In this document: positions 17,961 to 27,451 of the stretch, piece after piece
Layout: each line of letters opens with the position of its first letter
Position numbering within the stretch: the stretch's first letter is position 1
Assembly: GCF_002532045.1 (NCBI RefSeq)
Contig: NZ_NWTG01000017.1
Location: 62,001-126,000 of the forward strand
Source: Bradyrhizobium sp. C9
GTDB lineage: Bacteria > Pseudomonadota > Alphaproteobacteria > Rhizobiales > Xanthobacteraceae
DNA: 64,000 nucleotides
Direction: 5' to 3'
The notes under the pieces: generated by a model
What the model was told of the DNA's origin: nothing
Databases searched by the model: none
The model's input: the letters and a program-made list of their open reading frames with translations, nothing else
Program-made: the position numbers and the translations under genes

Positions 17961-18953
17961 ATGCGGATTTTCGCGGTATTTGCTGCGGTTCTGGCCGGAT
18001 GTTTCGGCATCTCGGCAGCCCGTGCTCAACCCCTTTTGGTCTCGCATGCCGAGAGGGCAGCTTATCACTCCGTGCAGGCCGCCATCGACGCATTACCGGC
18101 CCAAGGTGGGGATATTCAGATCGCGCCGGGCATCTATCGCGAGAAGATCAAAGTCTTCAAATCCGGTGTTCATATCAAAGGCTCCGGCAGGATGCCGGGT
18201 GATACGGTCATTGTGTACGGCGACGGCGCGATCAACGTCGGAGGAACCATCCGTTCTGCGACGCTGGACGCCTCAGGCGATGACTTCCGGCTCGACAACC
18301 TGACGATCCAAAACGATTACGCGCTCAATTCGGCCAATCCAGCTTCGCAGGCCGTCGCACTGTCCGTTACTGGAGACAGGGACATCATCAGCCGCGTCCG
18401 CCTGCTCGGCGCCCAGGACACATTGTTCGCCGGTAAGGGGCAGAACGGTCGAATGTCGCGACAATACTTCTCGGATTGCTATATCGAGGGACACGTCGAT
18501 TTCATATTCGGCAATGCCAAGGCTTATTTCCGACACTGTGAGTTGCACGGTATCGCCAATCAGGCGGTCGTCTATACCGCGCAGAGCAAGGCAGCGCCGG
18601 ACGAGGACAGTGCCTATGTGTTCGATCATTGCAGACTGACTGCCGACTCCGCCGCGCGGGATGTTGCGCTTGGCCGGCCCTGGCGCCCCTATGCAACGGT
18701 GGTGTTCCTATCGACGAAGTTGGATGCACCGGTGGTCGCGGAAGGCTGGCGCGAATGGACTCCGGGCACGACCAATACGCTGAGGACGGCCTACTATGCT
18801 GAATACAAATCCACCGGTGTCGGGGCCAATCCCGCAGGCCGCGAGCCTTATTCGCACCAATTGACCGATCGCGAAGCCGCGAAATGGTCGCTGAAAGCGT
18901 TCTTCGCAGGTGCCACAGATTGGCTATCCGCCGGACCTTCCAGATCGGAATAG
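17961..18953 (+). CDS. Pectinesterase (CE8)
   Basis: This is a carbohydrate esterase family 8 pectin methylesterase, 330 residues. It removes methyl groups from pectin so that polygalacturonase can cut it. Residues 1-22 are a Sec signal (MRIFAVFAAVLAGCFGISAA, then RA). Conserved blocks follow in order: the N-terminal AAIDALP and IYREKI, GAQDTLF with the oxyanion Gln, GHVDFIFGNAKA with the catalytic Asp, and ALGRPWRPYATVVF with the Arg. Everything needed for catalysis seems intact. The start at 17961 lies in AGGTGAGATCACATG, a fair ribosome site. It lies 231 bases after the polygalacturonase and is probably co-expressed or at least co-inherited. A tts-box-driven effector gene follows. Confidence 0.92.
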   Translation: MRIFAVFAAVLAGCFGISAARAQPLLVSHAERAAYHSVQAAIDALPAQGGDIQIAPGIYREKIKVFKSGVHIKGSGRMPGDTVIVYGDGAINVGGTIRSATLDASGDDFRLDNLTIQNDYALNSANPASQAVALSVTGDRDIISRVRLLGAQDTLFAGKGQNGRMSRQYFSDCYIEGHVDFIFGNAKAYFRHCELHGIANQAVVYTAQSKAAPDEDSAYVFDHCRLTADSAARDVALGRPWRPYATVVFLSTKLDAPVVAEGWREWTPGTTNTLRTAYYAEYKSTGVGANPAGREPYSHQLTDREAAKWSLKAFFAGATDWLSAGPSRSE

Positions 18954-19154
18954 AGGAAGGCTTACGGGCTGTCTTCTCATTTTTAAGCGGCTCTCGGGCC
19001 AATAGGGGGACGAGATCGTTCTTGCGCTGGGGCGTCCCGTCGACAGCAACTGAAATTGGGGGAGGGCCCGGCCGTCGCGCCACACCGGCTTCTTGCTGCC
19101 CCTTCAGAGGAGATCATCGCAAGCGGCGTTGCCCGCTGTGAATTCTTGTTCTTT

Positions 19155-19177
19155 GTCCGCTTTTCGAAAGCTAGGTC
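19155..19177 (+). promoter_or_regulatory. tts box for the large effector gene
   Basis: GTCCGCTTTTCGAAAGCTAG followed by GTC matches the tts-box core GTCAGCTTNTCGAAAGCTAA with two changes. It faces the 759-residue protein gene and lies 100 bases before its ATG, the normal distance. Confidence 0.75.
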
Positions 19178-19276
19178 CCATAAAACCCCTGAATCTGACC
19201 TCGCTTCACAGCTGCGGCTTAGCGGCCGTGCAAGCGTGTGGATTGCGCAGGGCCTATACATCACAAGGAGAGCAGG

Positions 19277-21556
19277 ATGGATCCAGTCGACCCATTCTTC
19301 GATTCAGGCGCTTGGATGGAGGCCTACGCCGCCCGACAGGGGCGAGCGGGGCAGCAAGGGGGCAGCGCAAGCCAGCAAGGCGATTTTGAGCGGCGGATGG
19401 AAGATTTGCAGCTCGATTCGCCTGATGAGAGTTCCGCAAAGTCGAGTTCGCCGGACCAGACTCCCGCAGGAGCGGGACGGGCAGTTCGACGGGACGAGCT
19501 CGGCGGTTCGATGCGGGTGCCGCCACGCTCAGATTTCAGGGACAGCGCGCGGGGCGATGCGCGGCGGAGCTTAGACATTCCCCGCTTTCAGCTTGATGCT
19601 CCGGCCCAAGTGCCGCGGTCCGGTTTGCGCGATGATCTGTTCAGCAGCGCGCGCTACAGCTTGCCGGACGCGGAGCCTGGGGTTCAGGTCAGGGGCGCTA
19701 AAAGCCGCGGACTGTGGTCGCGCTTCAAGTCGCGGGTCGGCAAAGCCTTTGGAGGGAGTAGCAAGTCCTCGCGGGAGACCGCGCAGCCGGATGCTTCCTC
19801 GACGAGTTTTCGCGTCGATTACGCCAGACAGCCGGGCCGGACGCGCGGGGTCGATCAGGAGGACGAGGCGCTCATCAAAGAGTTTAGACAAAGAGCAGTC
19901 CGCAACCGCACCGACGGCACCCCAGCCCGCAATCTCACCGACGGCACCATCAGAAATGCGGCAGCCGACCTGCGCATTTTGAGCGCGCGCCTCAATGACA
20001 ACGATAGGCCCTCAATTGCGGATCGCATTCGCCTCGAGATGGAAAATGCGCAACTGGAAGATCCAGAGGTGGAAAACCGCCAACTGGAAGCTGAGCTCGA
20101 CCAAGATGTCGACACTTATGCAGCGGACCGCGCAAGGCGTATCAAAGCAGCCTTGAAAAAGCTCCGTGAGGTCTGGGCCGGAAACACCTTGTCAGCCGAT
20201 CTCCGTCGCCTGGCTCCCCATTCCGCGGACGCGACCCTCATCGGCATGTGGGCCGCGGCGGAAAAGGCGACACGCAGGGTTGAGCCGGAGACGATCGACA
20301 GGCAGGCTCGCCGGATGTCGAGGCTCAGTGAATGGCTGCGAACGCACGATAAGCCAGCCATCGCCGGCCGGCTCTTCACCTCCGGGCTGGATCAGGATGT
20401 CGCGGAGTATAGGCAAGAAACCGAAGGCAGCAAAATCAAAGCTGATTTGCTAAGGCTTGGCCGCTACCAGCAAATCCTCGAGGCGAACAGGGCTCTCGGC
20501 TTGCACCCTGCCGAGGATGCGGGGCAGCCTGTCGCCGAAGGCGTCCGACGGGCGCACTCGCCGCAGAAGGTCCCGGCAACGCCAGCCACGCCGAGTGCGG
20601 GAGCGTGGGGTTGGCTTGGTGAGCAGGTCCACGGACCCAGCTCGTCACTGCCAGTGCCGCATCACGGTTGGCAGGCCACCTCGTCGCAGCAACTGCCTAC
20701 AACGTCGGCCAGCCCGAGCGCCGGGACTTGGGATCGGTCCAGCGAGCAGATCCTCCCACCCGCCGCACCTGTGCAAGCGCCCTATTGGATCCCGCAGCCC
20801 GATCTGCCGCACGGGCTTCCTGCGACTCCAGCCAGCCTAAGCCAAGGAGCCTGGGATTGGTTCGGGCAACAGATGCAAGAACCCGCCTCACCATCGTCGG
20901 TGAGGCCTCCCTCATCAAACATCTACAGCGGTCTGGATCCCTTGGTTGATTTGGAGCCGTCCACTTTGCACGACTTGCACGACGAAGCACGCGCCGCGCC
21001 GGTACCTGAATTTCGCAGAGCGCCGTCATTCGCTGGACCGTCCGGGGCCGCCCAGGAACTGCGGGATATTGGGGCCGTCGTTGGCTCTGACTGGCGCCAC
21101 GGCTCTCAAGCGGCCTCGGACGTGTTGGTCGATGTCCTCGGCAACATCGATCTGCTGCCAAACCAGTTCGGGCCAAGCCAGTTTATGATCAATGGCGAGC
21201 GCTACTCGGCCACATTGGGACCGGGAGGACGCACGGATGTCCGCCTGATCCATCATCCGCGCCCGAGCTACCTTGATGAAGCTGCGCCATCCCGGCCGAT
21301 TCATCTTCCACCGCAGATCGTCCAAGCCGAGCAACCCCGTGAGGGCCTACGGGACCTTGGGTATCTGATCCGCGGCGGATGGGAGCACCGCGAGCGGTTC
21401 CTTCCGCCTTACCTCGTCCGCGTCCTGCAGGGGGAACGCATCATGCCGGAGGCTGGGCGTCCAACCTATTTCCAGATCCGCGGCGTGCCCTACAGGGGCG
21501 AGTTGGATGAAAGGGAGGGGCGCCAGCGCGTTCGCATCTATCCTGAACGTGGCTGA
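19277..21556 (+). CDS. Probable type III secreted effector, repeat-rich
   Basis: This is a 759-residue protein, from ATG 19277 with AAGGAGAGCAGG upstream, behind a tts box. It has no Sec signal. The N terminus is Ser/Gly/Gln-rich and polar, as in type III substrates. Three kinds of internal repeat are visible. Two helical modules (about 218-300 and 334-405) share TI-RxAxxLRxLS, DxPsIAxRl, LDQDVxxY and RIKAxLxxL. Three Pro/Trp repeats (about 435-545) of the form ATPxSxGAWxWxGxQ follow. Two C-terminal modules (about 590-665 and 686-759) share LRDxGxxxxxxWxH, a hydrophobic stretch VLxxxxxLP, and FxIxGxxYxxxL. No protease, ligase or kinase motif is evident. Members of this style of modular protein occur in Bradyrhizobium symbiosis islands. 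The function is unknown; delivery into plant cells is inferred from the promoter. Confidence 0.75.
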   Translation: MDPVDPFFDSGAWMEAYAARQGRAGQQGGSASQQGDFERRMEDLQLDSPDESSAKSSSPDQTPAGAGRAVRRDELGGSMRVPPRSDFRDSARGDARRSLDIPRFQLDAPAQVPRSGLRDDLFSSARYSLPDAEPGVQVRGAKSRGLWSRFKSRVGKAFGGSSKSSRETAQPDASSTSFRVDYARQPGRTRGVDQEDEALIKEFRQRAVRNRTDGTPARNLTDGTIRNAAADLRILSARLNDNDRPSIADRIRLEMENAQLEDPEVENRQLEAELDQDVDTYAADRARRIKAALKKLREVWAGNTLSADLRRLAPHSADATLIGMWAAAEKATRRVEPETIDRQARRMSRLSEWLRTHDKPAIAGRLFTSGLDQDVAEYRQETEGSKIKADLLRLGRYQQILEANRALGLHPAEDAGQPVAEGVRRAHSPQKVPATPATPSAGAWGWLGEQVHGPSSSLPVPHHGWQATSSQQLPTTSASPSAGTWDRSSEQILPPAAPVQAPYWIPQPDLPHGLPATPASLSQGAWDWFGQQMQEPASPSSVRPPSSNIYSGLDPLVDLEPSTLHDLHDEARAAPVPEFRRAPSFAGPSGAAQELRDIGAVVGSDWRHGSQAASDVLVDVLGNIDLLPNQFGPSQFMINGERYSATLGPGGRTDVRLIHHPRPSYLDEAAPSRPIHLPPQIVQAEQPREGLRDLGYLIRGGWEHRERFLPPYLVRVLQGERIMPEAGRPTYFQIRGVPYRGELDEREGRQRVRIYPERG

Positions 21557-22610
21557 AGAGCGCAGGCGGACGGCAATCTCAGGCGCTCGGCGGGGCAGCT
21601 CGCGAGGCGTTCTACAGCCCGGCCCTTGACAGCCGATGTATCCATTCGAAGTAGTGACACGGGCACCGCCTGAGCCGCCCAGCCTCCGTCGATCATCATG
21701 CCTTAGAAGCCGTTGTTCAGTAAGCGCAACTGTTCGAACCACTTCGGCCGCCCACAGTCCGGAGTGCGGACGACGCAGGCGTCTGGTGGAAGTGGGAACG
21801 CCCGCCAATAGCGTCGGTTTACTGACGCTGGCTACTCGTGATGGCAAGGTCGAATACTTTCGGAAGGAGGCCCAGCTGCGCACTTAGGCCTTCATGCTCG
21901 AGTTGGGTATTGCCGCTATTCAAAATTCTCGTAGTGCGTTGCAAACACTTTTTCCGGACGGGACACCCAGCAAGGTGACTGCTCGATCTGGCAGCCGATC
22001 GAAGTGAGGTAGCAGCACTTCAAATCGGTAAACCGTCGTATAGCTCGTTCCCCCTTTCTTTATAACGATCGCCCACATCCATATAATTGAATATTGGCGC
22101 CCAGCCAGCTATCGGAGCGTAGAGTTGCGATGGCAATTGCCTCCACGATCGACGGTCGGATCGATTTCCATGGAGCAAAAGCTGCAGCAGTTGCCTTTCA
22201 TACTAAGTGGTTGGCGGCCGGATCCCGATGTTCGGCTGCTCAGCCTATCTCTCTCTTGGACCGGGCATCCCGTGCTCCGGTATAACGCGGCATCTCATGA
22301 AACTTGACCCAAAGAACAGTCGTCATGATGTGGTGTCTTCTCGGACGCCGCCAGGCCGCGGCCGACCTTCGCACGCCTGGTTCGCCAGCACCCGATATTC
22401 CAGCTGACCTGAACGGCTAGCTTCAAAGCGGCGTTCCGGAGAGTGGACCTACGACATCCGGCAGGGCTGTCTTTGATGCCGGCTCGAAACTCCAAATTGA
22501 AGAGCATGATGGACCGACGACCTGATGATGCAGCTTCCGGCCAGTACTTGGTCGCGGCAGCTACCCAACGTCAGACGGATCTCCAGCCCGTTGGATGAAG
22601 GGATGTCGAG
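21557..22610. other. No gene recognised
   Basis: Short frames around 21640-21890 and 22094-22300 read partly like protein (MEQKLQQLPFILSGWRPDPD; VGLLTLATRDGKVEYFRKEA) but have no start signal or recognisable family. They are likely eroded gene pieces. No nod box or tts box was found ahead of the acyltransferase. Confidence 0.35.
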
Positions 22611-23726
22611 ATGATTGATACATTGCAAAATGTAACTGGGTCGACTCTGCCTGGTACGCCAGAGGAAAACGATCGCGATCTAGCTTTGGATTTCGACAAA
22701 GGAGTACTCATCATTTTGGTGATCGTCGGTCACCTGATCCAATATATCCTCTACCGAGATGAAGGATACTGGGATTCGCCATTCTTCAAATGGATCTACA
22801 TGTTTCACATGCCTCTCTTCATGGCAATAAGCGGATATCTTTCTTGCCGAGCGCTGTTGCGAAAGTCGTTGATGCAAGCCGTCGGTGATCGGGCGATGCA
22901 GCTCTTGGTGCCCATGCTGTTTTGGTGCGCTCTCCTGGAGACAGCAAAGTTAGCCGTGCTTCCCCGCGCCCCTGACGCATCAGGCAACATTTTACAGCTT
23001 CTAAACGATGTCGCCGGCACATACTGGTTCATCTGGGCCGCGTTCGTTTGTTTTCTTTTCGTCAAAATTCTTTCGATCTTCGATCGTTGGTCGCCTTGGA
23101 TCCTATTCTTATCGGTCATCCTGGTCGCACTTGCACCTCTGACATTCTCCATATTTCCTCTCATAAAGTACACTTACCCGTTTTTCTGCTTGGGATTCTC
23201 ATTTGCGCAGTCAAGAGACTGGTGGACGAGCATAACGCGCGCTTACAAGCCGCTCTTGATCATGTCTGCCTCAATAGCCGCACTGGTGTGCTTTCTGGCC
23301 TGGCGCAAAGACACTTACGTCTACAAAAATCTCGTCCTGGTCAAAGATATGCAGTCGGCAAAAGACGTGCTTCTGATGCTTTTTGGCTCAGCAGCGGCCT
23401 CAGCGATCATGAGTGAGCTCTTCCGGCAATGCTGGAGAGTTGGCCGCTCAAATCGAGTGGTCCGCTTTATCGCCGTGGAAATAGGACAGAGCACGCTGGT
23501 GCTGTACCTGATTCAGGGCATGGCATTTCGTTTCATGGATTCGATACAGTACGCAGAGCCTTCGGATCTCACATCCAAGTTGGCTGTGGCGGGAATTCTA
23601 GGGGCTGCGATTGTTCTGGTCGCGCTAATGGTGCGCCGAACCGTGCGCGACATTCCCTATCTGTCTCAGCTCATTCTTGGTACTTCACCCCCGCGCCCTC
23701 TGTCCAGCGGGGCAGCCTGCGGATAA
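22611..23726 (+). CDS. Membrane acyltransferase (acyltransferase 3 family)
   Basis: This is a 371-residue polytopic protein with about ten hydrophobic segments. The N-terminal signature LDFDKGVLIILVIVGHLIQY and the MFHMPLFMAISGYL segment (first and second helices, with the essential His-type positions) belong to the acyltransferase 3 family, which includes the Nod-factor O-acetyltransferases NolL and NodX and OafA-type enzymes. It should acetylate a sugar at the inner membrane using acetyl-CoA. Length and layout fit NolL (fucose acetylation), and NodZ here would supply the fucose, but no nod box is seen nearby and family members also modify surface polysaccharides. So Nod-factor acetylation is only an inference. 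ATG 22611 follows GAAGGGATGTCGAG. A porin gene converges downstream. Confidence 0.75.
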   Translation: MIDTLQNVTGSTLPGTPEENDRDLALDFDKGVLIILVIVGHLIQYILYRDEGYWDSPFFKWIYMFHMPLFMAISGYLSCRALLRKSLMQAVGDRAMQLLVPMLFWCALLETAKLAVLPRAPDASGNILQLLNDVAGTYWFIWAAFVCFLFVKILSIFDRWSPWILFLSVILVALAPLTFSIFPLIKYTYPFFCLGFSFAQSRDWWTSITRAYKPLLIMSASIAALVCFLAWRKDTYVYKNLVLVKDMQSAKDVLLMLFGSAAASAIMSELFRQCWRVGRSNRVVRFIAVEIGQSTLVLYLIQGMAFRFMDSIQYAEPSDLTSKLAVAGILGAAIVLVALMVRRTVRDIPYLSQLILGTSPPRPLSSGAACG

Positions 23727-23887
23727 GTAGCTGTACCCGAAATCCGGTCAGGAGGCTCTTAGATCATGGGATAGCAGGCCTCCTGGTTCGTCTCCTCACA
23801 GCGTCTCGCCGGCGCGCTGGCCGAACTTTGCGCGCAATGTTTTCGAACCGAGAGTTTGGTAGCAGAATTGGTGGCATCCTTACTGAT

Positions 23888-25483
23888 CTAGAAAAATATC
23901 AGCGTAGACACCAACAGATTGAGGGCGTGCTCCGTTCGGGGCATGTGTGTGATGCTTGTCGGGTTATGAATGTAGGACAGTCCGAGGCTTCCATATATCC
24001 CCGGAGCGATATGCGCGGTATATGTTCCCGTGATTGCTGTGGTATCGTGATGCGCAAGCTGCCCTTTGGCCAAAGCAGCATCCACTGCAAACCTGCTCCA
24101 GGTCGTGTTGTTGGCAACCAGAGCAATCAAATCACTGGGCCGGCTGTCAAATAGTCCCTTTGCATAAAGACGAAGCTCGTAATACTGGCTGATCCTGTTT
24201 AGGTCAGGCGGAGCTCCCATGATGGAGAACCCGCCATAGATGCCGCGAGATGGTATCCCCTCAACATCACTCTGCCAGAGCTGCCTGTCAGCAGCGATGT
24301 AATGAAAGTTATTCCCGCTCTCCCTTTGTAGATCCGGATCTGCCAAATTCTTGTAGCGGCTGCTGTTCAAGCCGATGCCGGCCCGCAGCCAGGTGTCGGG
24401 TACGCCGGGAGCGGCCTTGCTTTTGTAGCCAAGTTCGTCAATGAACAGAATGCCGGCATTGGCTGTGCTCCAATTCAAACCGGAGGGATTTTCGGTTATC
24501 TGCGCATAGGGACCATCTGGACTGATTGACCGCTGCACGGAGACTTTGTTGTACAAGTGATCATCGAAATTGTACTTCAGGTTGGCGGCCGGCGTTGGCG
24601 CGGCGTTGGTGCTCATCCCTGCTTGGAAAAGAGCAAACATGTTTGATCCTGAAATTCCTCCAAACAATGTGCCGGTGAACTCATTCGCATTTCTGAGATA
24701 GCCAAATTTGAGTTCGAATTTCCTGTCGAGGAAAGTTTGATAGTAGGCGAATGTATTTAATCCTACTCGATCTGGTCCAGGTCGCTTCCATGTCCAGTAT
24801 TGCTGCTCGGCTCCAACGACAATCTGTCCATCGGGAATGCCAAACCGGCTGAGATCATAGGTGACGATCACGAAGTTCGCCGTAGCAAATGTCGGATTCT
24901 GCCCCATATAGAGCTGGTTAGCGATGCTGCTTCTGGCCGCATTCGGCAGCTGGTTGTTTGCAAAGGTATTGTGCGTCCAGCCGATATAGCCAATGCCGAC
25001 GTCTGCCAGCGCGGATCTAACTCCATTCTTGTTTTGATCAATCGTATCAGCAGGACCGGGTATGTTGAGCCAGATCCCTTTTTCTCGGAAAGCATCAAAG
25101 CGTGCGAAGGGGGCGATCGTATTTCGCGCTTTGGTCTGGGCAATCCGACCGGCGCTGCCGCGCTTTATGAGAGGCAGGTTAAGAGCTGATGCCAGCGCCG
25201 AGGCATGAAGTCGAATTGGTTGATTGACCACGCCGATCCGGAGCGTTTTAGCCATATCGGGCAGCGTTGCCGCTCTTCTCTTGGTGGCTTGGTCCGCAAC
25301 ATTGCTCTTGGGGACAGGATCGTCAGCTGTTTGTGCCGAAACGGGGGGGCCGACCAAACAAGTCGCGAGCGAAAGTGCGACGGCAAGTCGCCGTTGCGGC
25401 TCGCTTGATCGCAAACTGCAGGCAAATGCTGCGATAGCCGAAGATGTCCGAGGCGTCGTCGCTGCAACAAAGCAATCACGCAC
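23888..25483 (-). CDS. OprB-type carbohydrate porin
   Basis: This is a 531-residue outer-membrane protein. A long N terminus leads to a signal peptide core RRLAVALSLATCLVGPPVSA, then a mature barrel rich in alternating aromatic strands: FVIVTYDLSRFGI, GAEQQYWTWKRPG, FELKFGYLRNANEFTGTL, then GLSYIHNP, and a terminal Phe (LLVSTLIFF), the usual BAM recognition end. The arrangement matches the OprB/carbohydrate-selective porin family. The start is GTG 25483; a TTG nearer the signal peptide is possible because no ATG lies between. It stands alone and converges with the acyltransferase. Near a pectinase pair it could admit oligosaccharides, but this is inference. Confidence 0.75.
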   Translation of the reverse strand: MRDCFVAATTPRTSSAIAAFACSLRSSEPQRRLAVALSLATCLVGPPVSAQTADDPVPKSNVADQATKRRAATLPDMAKTLRIGVVNQPIRLHASALASALNLPLIKRGSAGRIAQTKARNTIAPFARFDAFREKGIWLNIPGPADTIDQNKNGVRSALADVGIGYIGWTHNTFANNQLPNAARSSIANQLYMGQNPTFATANFVIVTYDLSRFGIPDGQIVVGAEQQYWTWKRPGPDRVGLNTFAYYQTFLDRKFELKFGYLRNANEFTGTLFGGISGSNMFALFQAGMSTNAAPTPAANLKYNFDDHLYNKVSVQRSISPDGPYAQITENPSGLNWSTANAGILFIDELGYKSKAAPGVPDTWLRAGIGLNSSRYKNLADPDLQRESGNNFHYIAADRQLWQSDVEGIPSRGIYGGFSIMGAPPDLNRISQYYELRLYAKGLFDSRPSDLIALVANNTTWSRFAVDAALAKGQLAHHDTTAITGTYTAHIAPGIYGSLGLSYIHNPTSITHMPRTEHALNLLVSTLIFF

Positions 25484-26683
25484 AGTCTACTTCGCATCCT
25501 TGTTTTGCGAGCCATGAATGGATTGAAAGTCGGCCTCTCTGGTCCAGAACGGACCTTCCGAGCCGTGGTGTCTGAGGACAAGAGGGACGACGCCTCATGG
25601 GCAGGAAGTCTATCCCAGCCAGATTCACTAGACCTGGCGACTTGGTCGCCCGTAAGTGCGAGCACGATCTGGTCTGCGCCTTGCGTATGCATCAGGCCGG
25701 ACTTGCCGAGAGTGAGCCGCGCTTGCTGGCTGAGCGAGAGCCGTTGGCCGCGAGCGCGCGGCGCCGCAGCTGTCCTCGCCACCAAAACAATTCGAACTTC
25801 GACTTTGATCCACTATGGGGTGGAGGATTGCAGCCTTGCCGAGCATCTTGCTCGAAGTGCCTTTCTCGACGAAGCGGCAGCCACCGGAATGCAATGCCAG
25901 CCAAAGCGGAACCGTGGCTTCGTGAGGCTGTCTTGGTATCGTGGTCCGCCAAGGACGAAGCGATCGTTGACGGTCGCGATTTCCACAGAGCTTTGGAATT
26001 TGTTCGTGCAGCGATCGCGTCTCAACGTCCACGATGGTGGCCCAGAACAGCGGGGGAAGCAGGTTTCGAGCTGCTTTAGCGGCTGTGGGCGAGCAGTTGC
26101 TAATTCCGCCCGCTGCATTGGCACGGACAAATCTGCGGTGCATTCCGAGTGCCTAGCTATGATCCTGTAACGTTCGTGGGCCACGCTTGCCATGTGTCCG
26201 TCGTCTCGATCAACCTGCCAGGATTGGTAGTTGGCCATGCTAAACACTTGCCGCTCCAATGGCATGGTGGCTCGAGCGTCAGCTGTGGCGCCTTTTTCGT
26301 AGCGCCTGGCCGCGAAGTTGCCAGCCTCGGCAGCACGGAAAGCCGAGAGTCCGACTTTGAAGGAAATAGCGGCCGGTTCGCATCGGGCGTCGGCAGGGTA
26401 CAAAATCTGCAACGTTACCCTGAATGATGCGAAAATGCTGCACCATGGCCGAGGAAGATGAGAACTAGTGCTACCGCCAGCCTCCCTATAATGCAGGAGT
26501 TCCCCGTAGGGTGTTCGCTTTGCCTTGGTCAAGACGGGCCGCTTCATTGGAGCCAAGGGAGCAAATGGTCGGCGAGTTGAAGAATGTTGTTGGGGCGGCC
26601 GCAGCTCGCTGGGATGCGTGAGCATCGCGAGCTCTCACGTCAACCAAGAAGTCTATCGAAACGGGGAAGTCGGGCAAGGAACG
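25484..26683. other. Degenerate region
   Basis: Long overlapping frames occur on both strands (for example 25813-26625 minus) without family features. The segment 26188-26235 resembles 30417-30460 over about 45 bases; both encode VD-DD-HMA on the minus strand, so they are probably scraps of the same lost gene or element. Confidence 0.35.
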
Positions 26684-27211
26684 ATGGAGATGGTTGATCA
26701 GGCGGCCGCTTCAGACTTGCGGCCGCTCTTATACGGTTCGTCAGGGCGAATTCGCTGCGGTTTGGCGTTTCTCGTCCTCGTCAGCTTGTGTGCGGCAGCA
26801 GCTCATTTTGGCGGCAGCCTCGCAGGGTTTGTCGAGACGCCGGCAGCCGGGCCCGCAGATGCGGCGGTGGGCCTGTCAGCGCAGGACAGGATATCCCTAA
26901 CCGAGATACGTTGGGCGCAGGAGAAGATGAGCGAGGATATCGCAGAGCTCAACCGGTACGTCGATGCTCAGCGGAAGGACCTCAAAGGGATCTTAGATCA
27001 GATCACAGTGCTGGCTTCGCGGATTGATTCCTTGCAGAATCCAGCAGCTGTCCCTTCTGCTACCTCCGCTATTTCTTCGTCGCCCCCACAAGCTGCTTCG
27101 AGCCCGGCCAAGAAGCGCGCCGAGAAGCGCGTAGAGCGGTCCAAACCACAAGGCTCCGTTTCCGTCGCAGGTGCGCCAGTGATCGCAGGACAGAAGAGGG
27201 GCAGGCCTTGA
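26684..27211 (+). CDS. Membrane-anchored hypothetical protein
   Basis: This protein has 175 residues from ATG 26684, preceded by CAAGGAACG. A single transmembrane segment lies at residues about 26-48 (CGLAFLVLVSLCAAAAHFGG). It is followed by a coiled-coil segment (EIRWAQEKMSEDIAELNRYV and onwards through LKGILDQITVLASRIDSLQ) and a Ser/Ala/Lys/Arg-rich tail. The predicted form is an inner-membrane protein with a helical periplasmic stalk. Proteins with this TM-coil-basic-tail plan are common in Bradyrhizobium, but I know no function. It stands alone; hemN converges from the other side. Confidence 0.65.
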   Translation: MEMVDQAAASDLRPLLYGSSGRIRCGLAFLVLVSLCAAAAHFGGSLAGFVETPAAGPADAAVGLSAQDRISLTEIRWAQEKMSEDIAELNRYVDAQRKDLKGILDQITVLASRIDSLQNPAAVPSATSAISSSPPQAASSPAKKRAEKRVERSKPQGSVSVAGAPVIAGQKRGRP

Positions 27212-27451
27212 CATGTTAAGGCTGTTACAGGCGTGGCCGAGTCCTTTAGCCGCACTCACCGAGGTCGGCCGTAGGTTTCGCAAAGTGGCTTGTTGCGATA
27301 CATAGCCGAAGCCTACGAATACAGCGTCGTCACCAAGGTCACGCTCGCCGAGGTGATCCGCATCAATGCGGCCGACAGCATTCCGGCGCTTGTTTCGATC
27401 ATTCGTCCGCAAGCAGCGTTAATGCATCGAAACCGTGCTCGGATCCGTGGC

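Noticed and set aside
22050..22610. Nod box upstream of the acyltransferase gene
   Set aside because: ATCCATATAATTGAATATTGG and a nearby GGATCGATTTCCATGG recall parts of a nod box, but the spacing and the ATCGATTTTACCAA core do not fit.
25813..26625. Long minus-strand frame of 270 residues
   Set aside because: Overlaps a long plus frame, has no ribosome site, and its text is Arg/Ser/Ala-rich without family features; treated as a chance frame over degenerate DNA.
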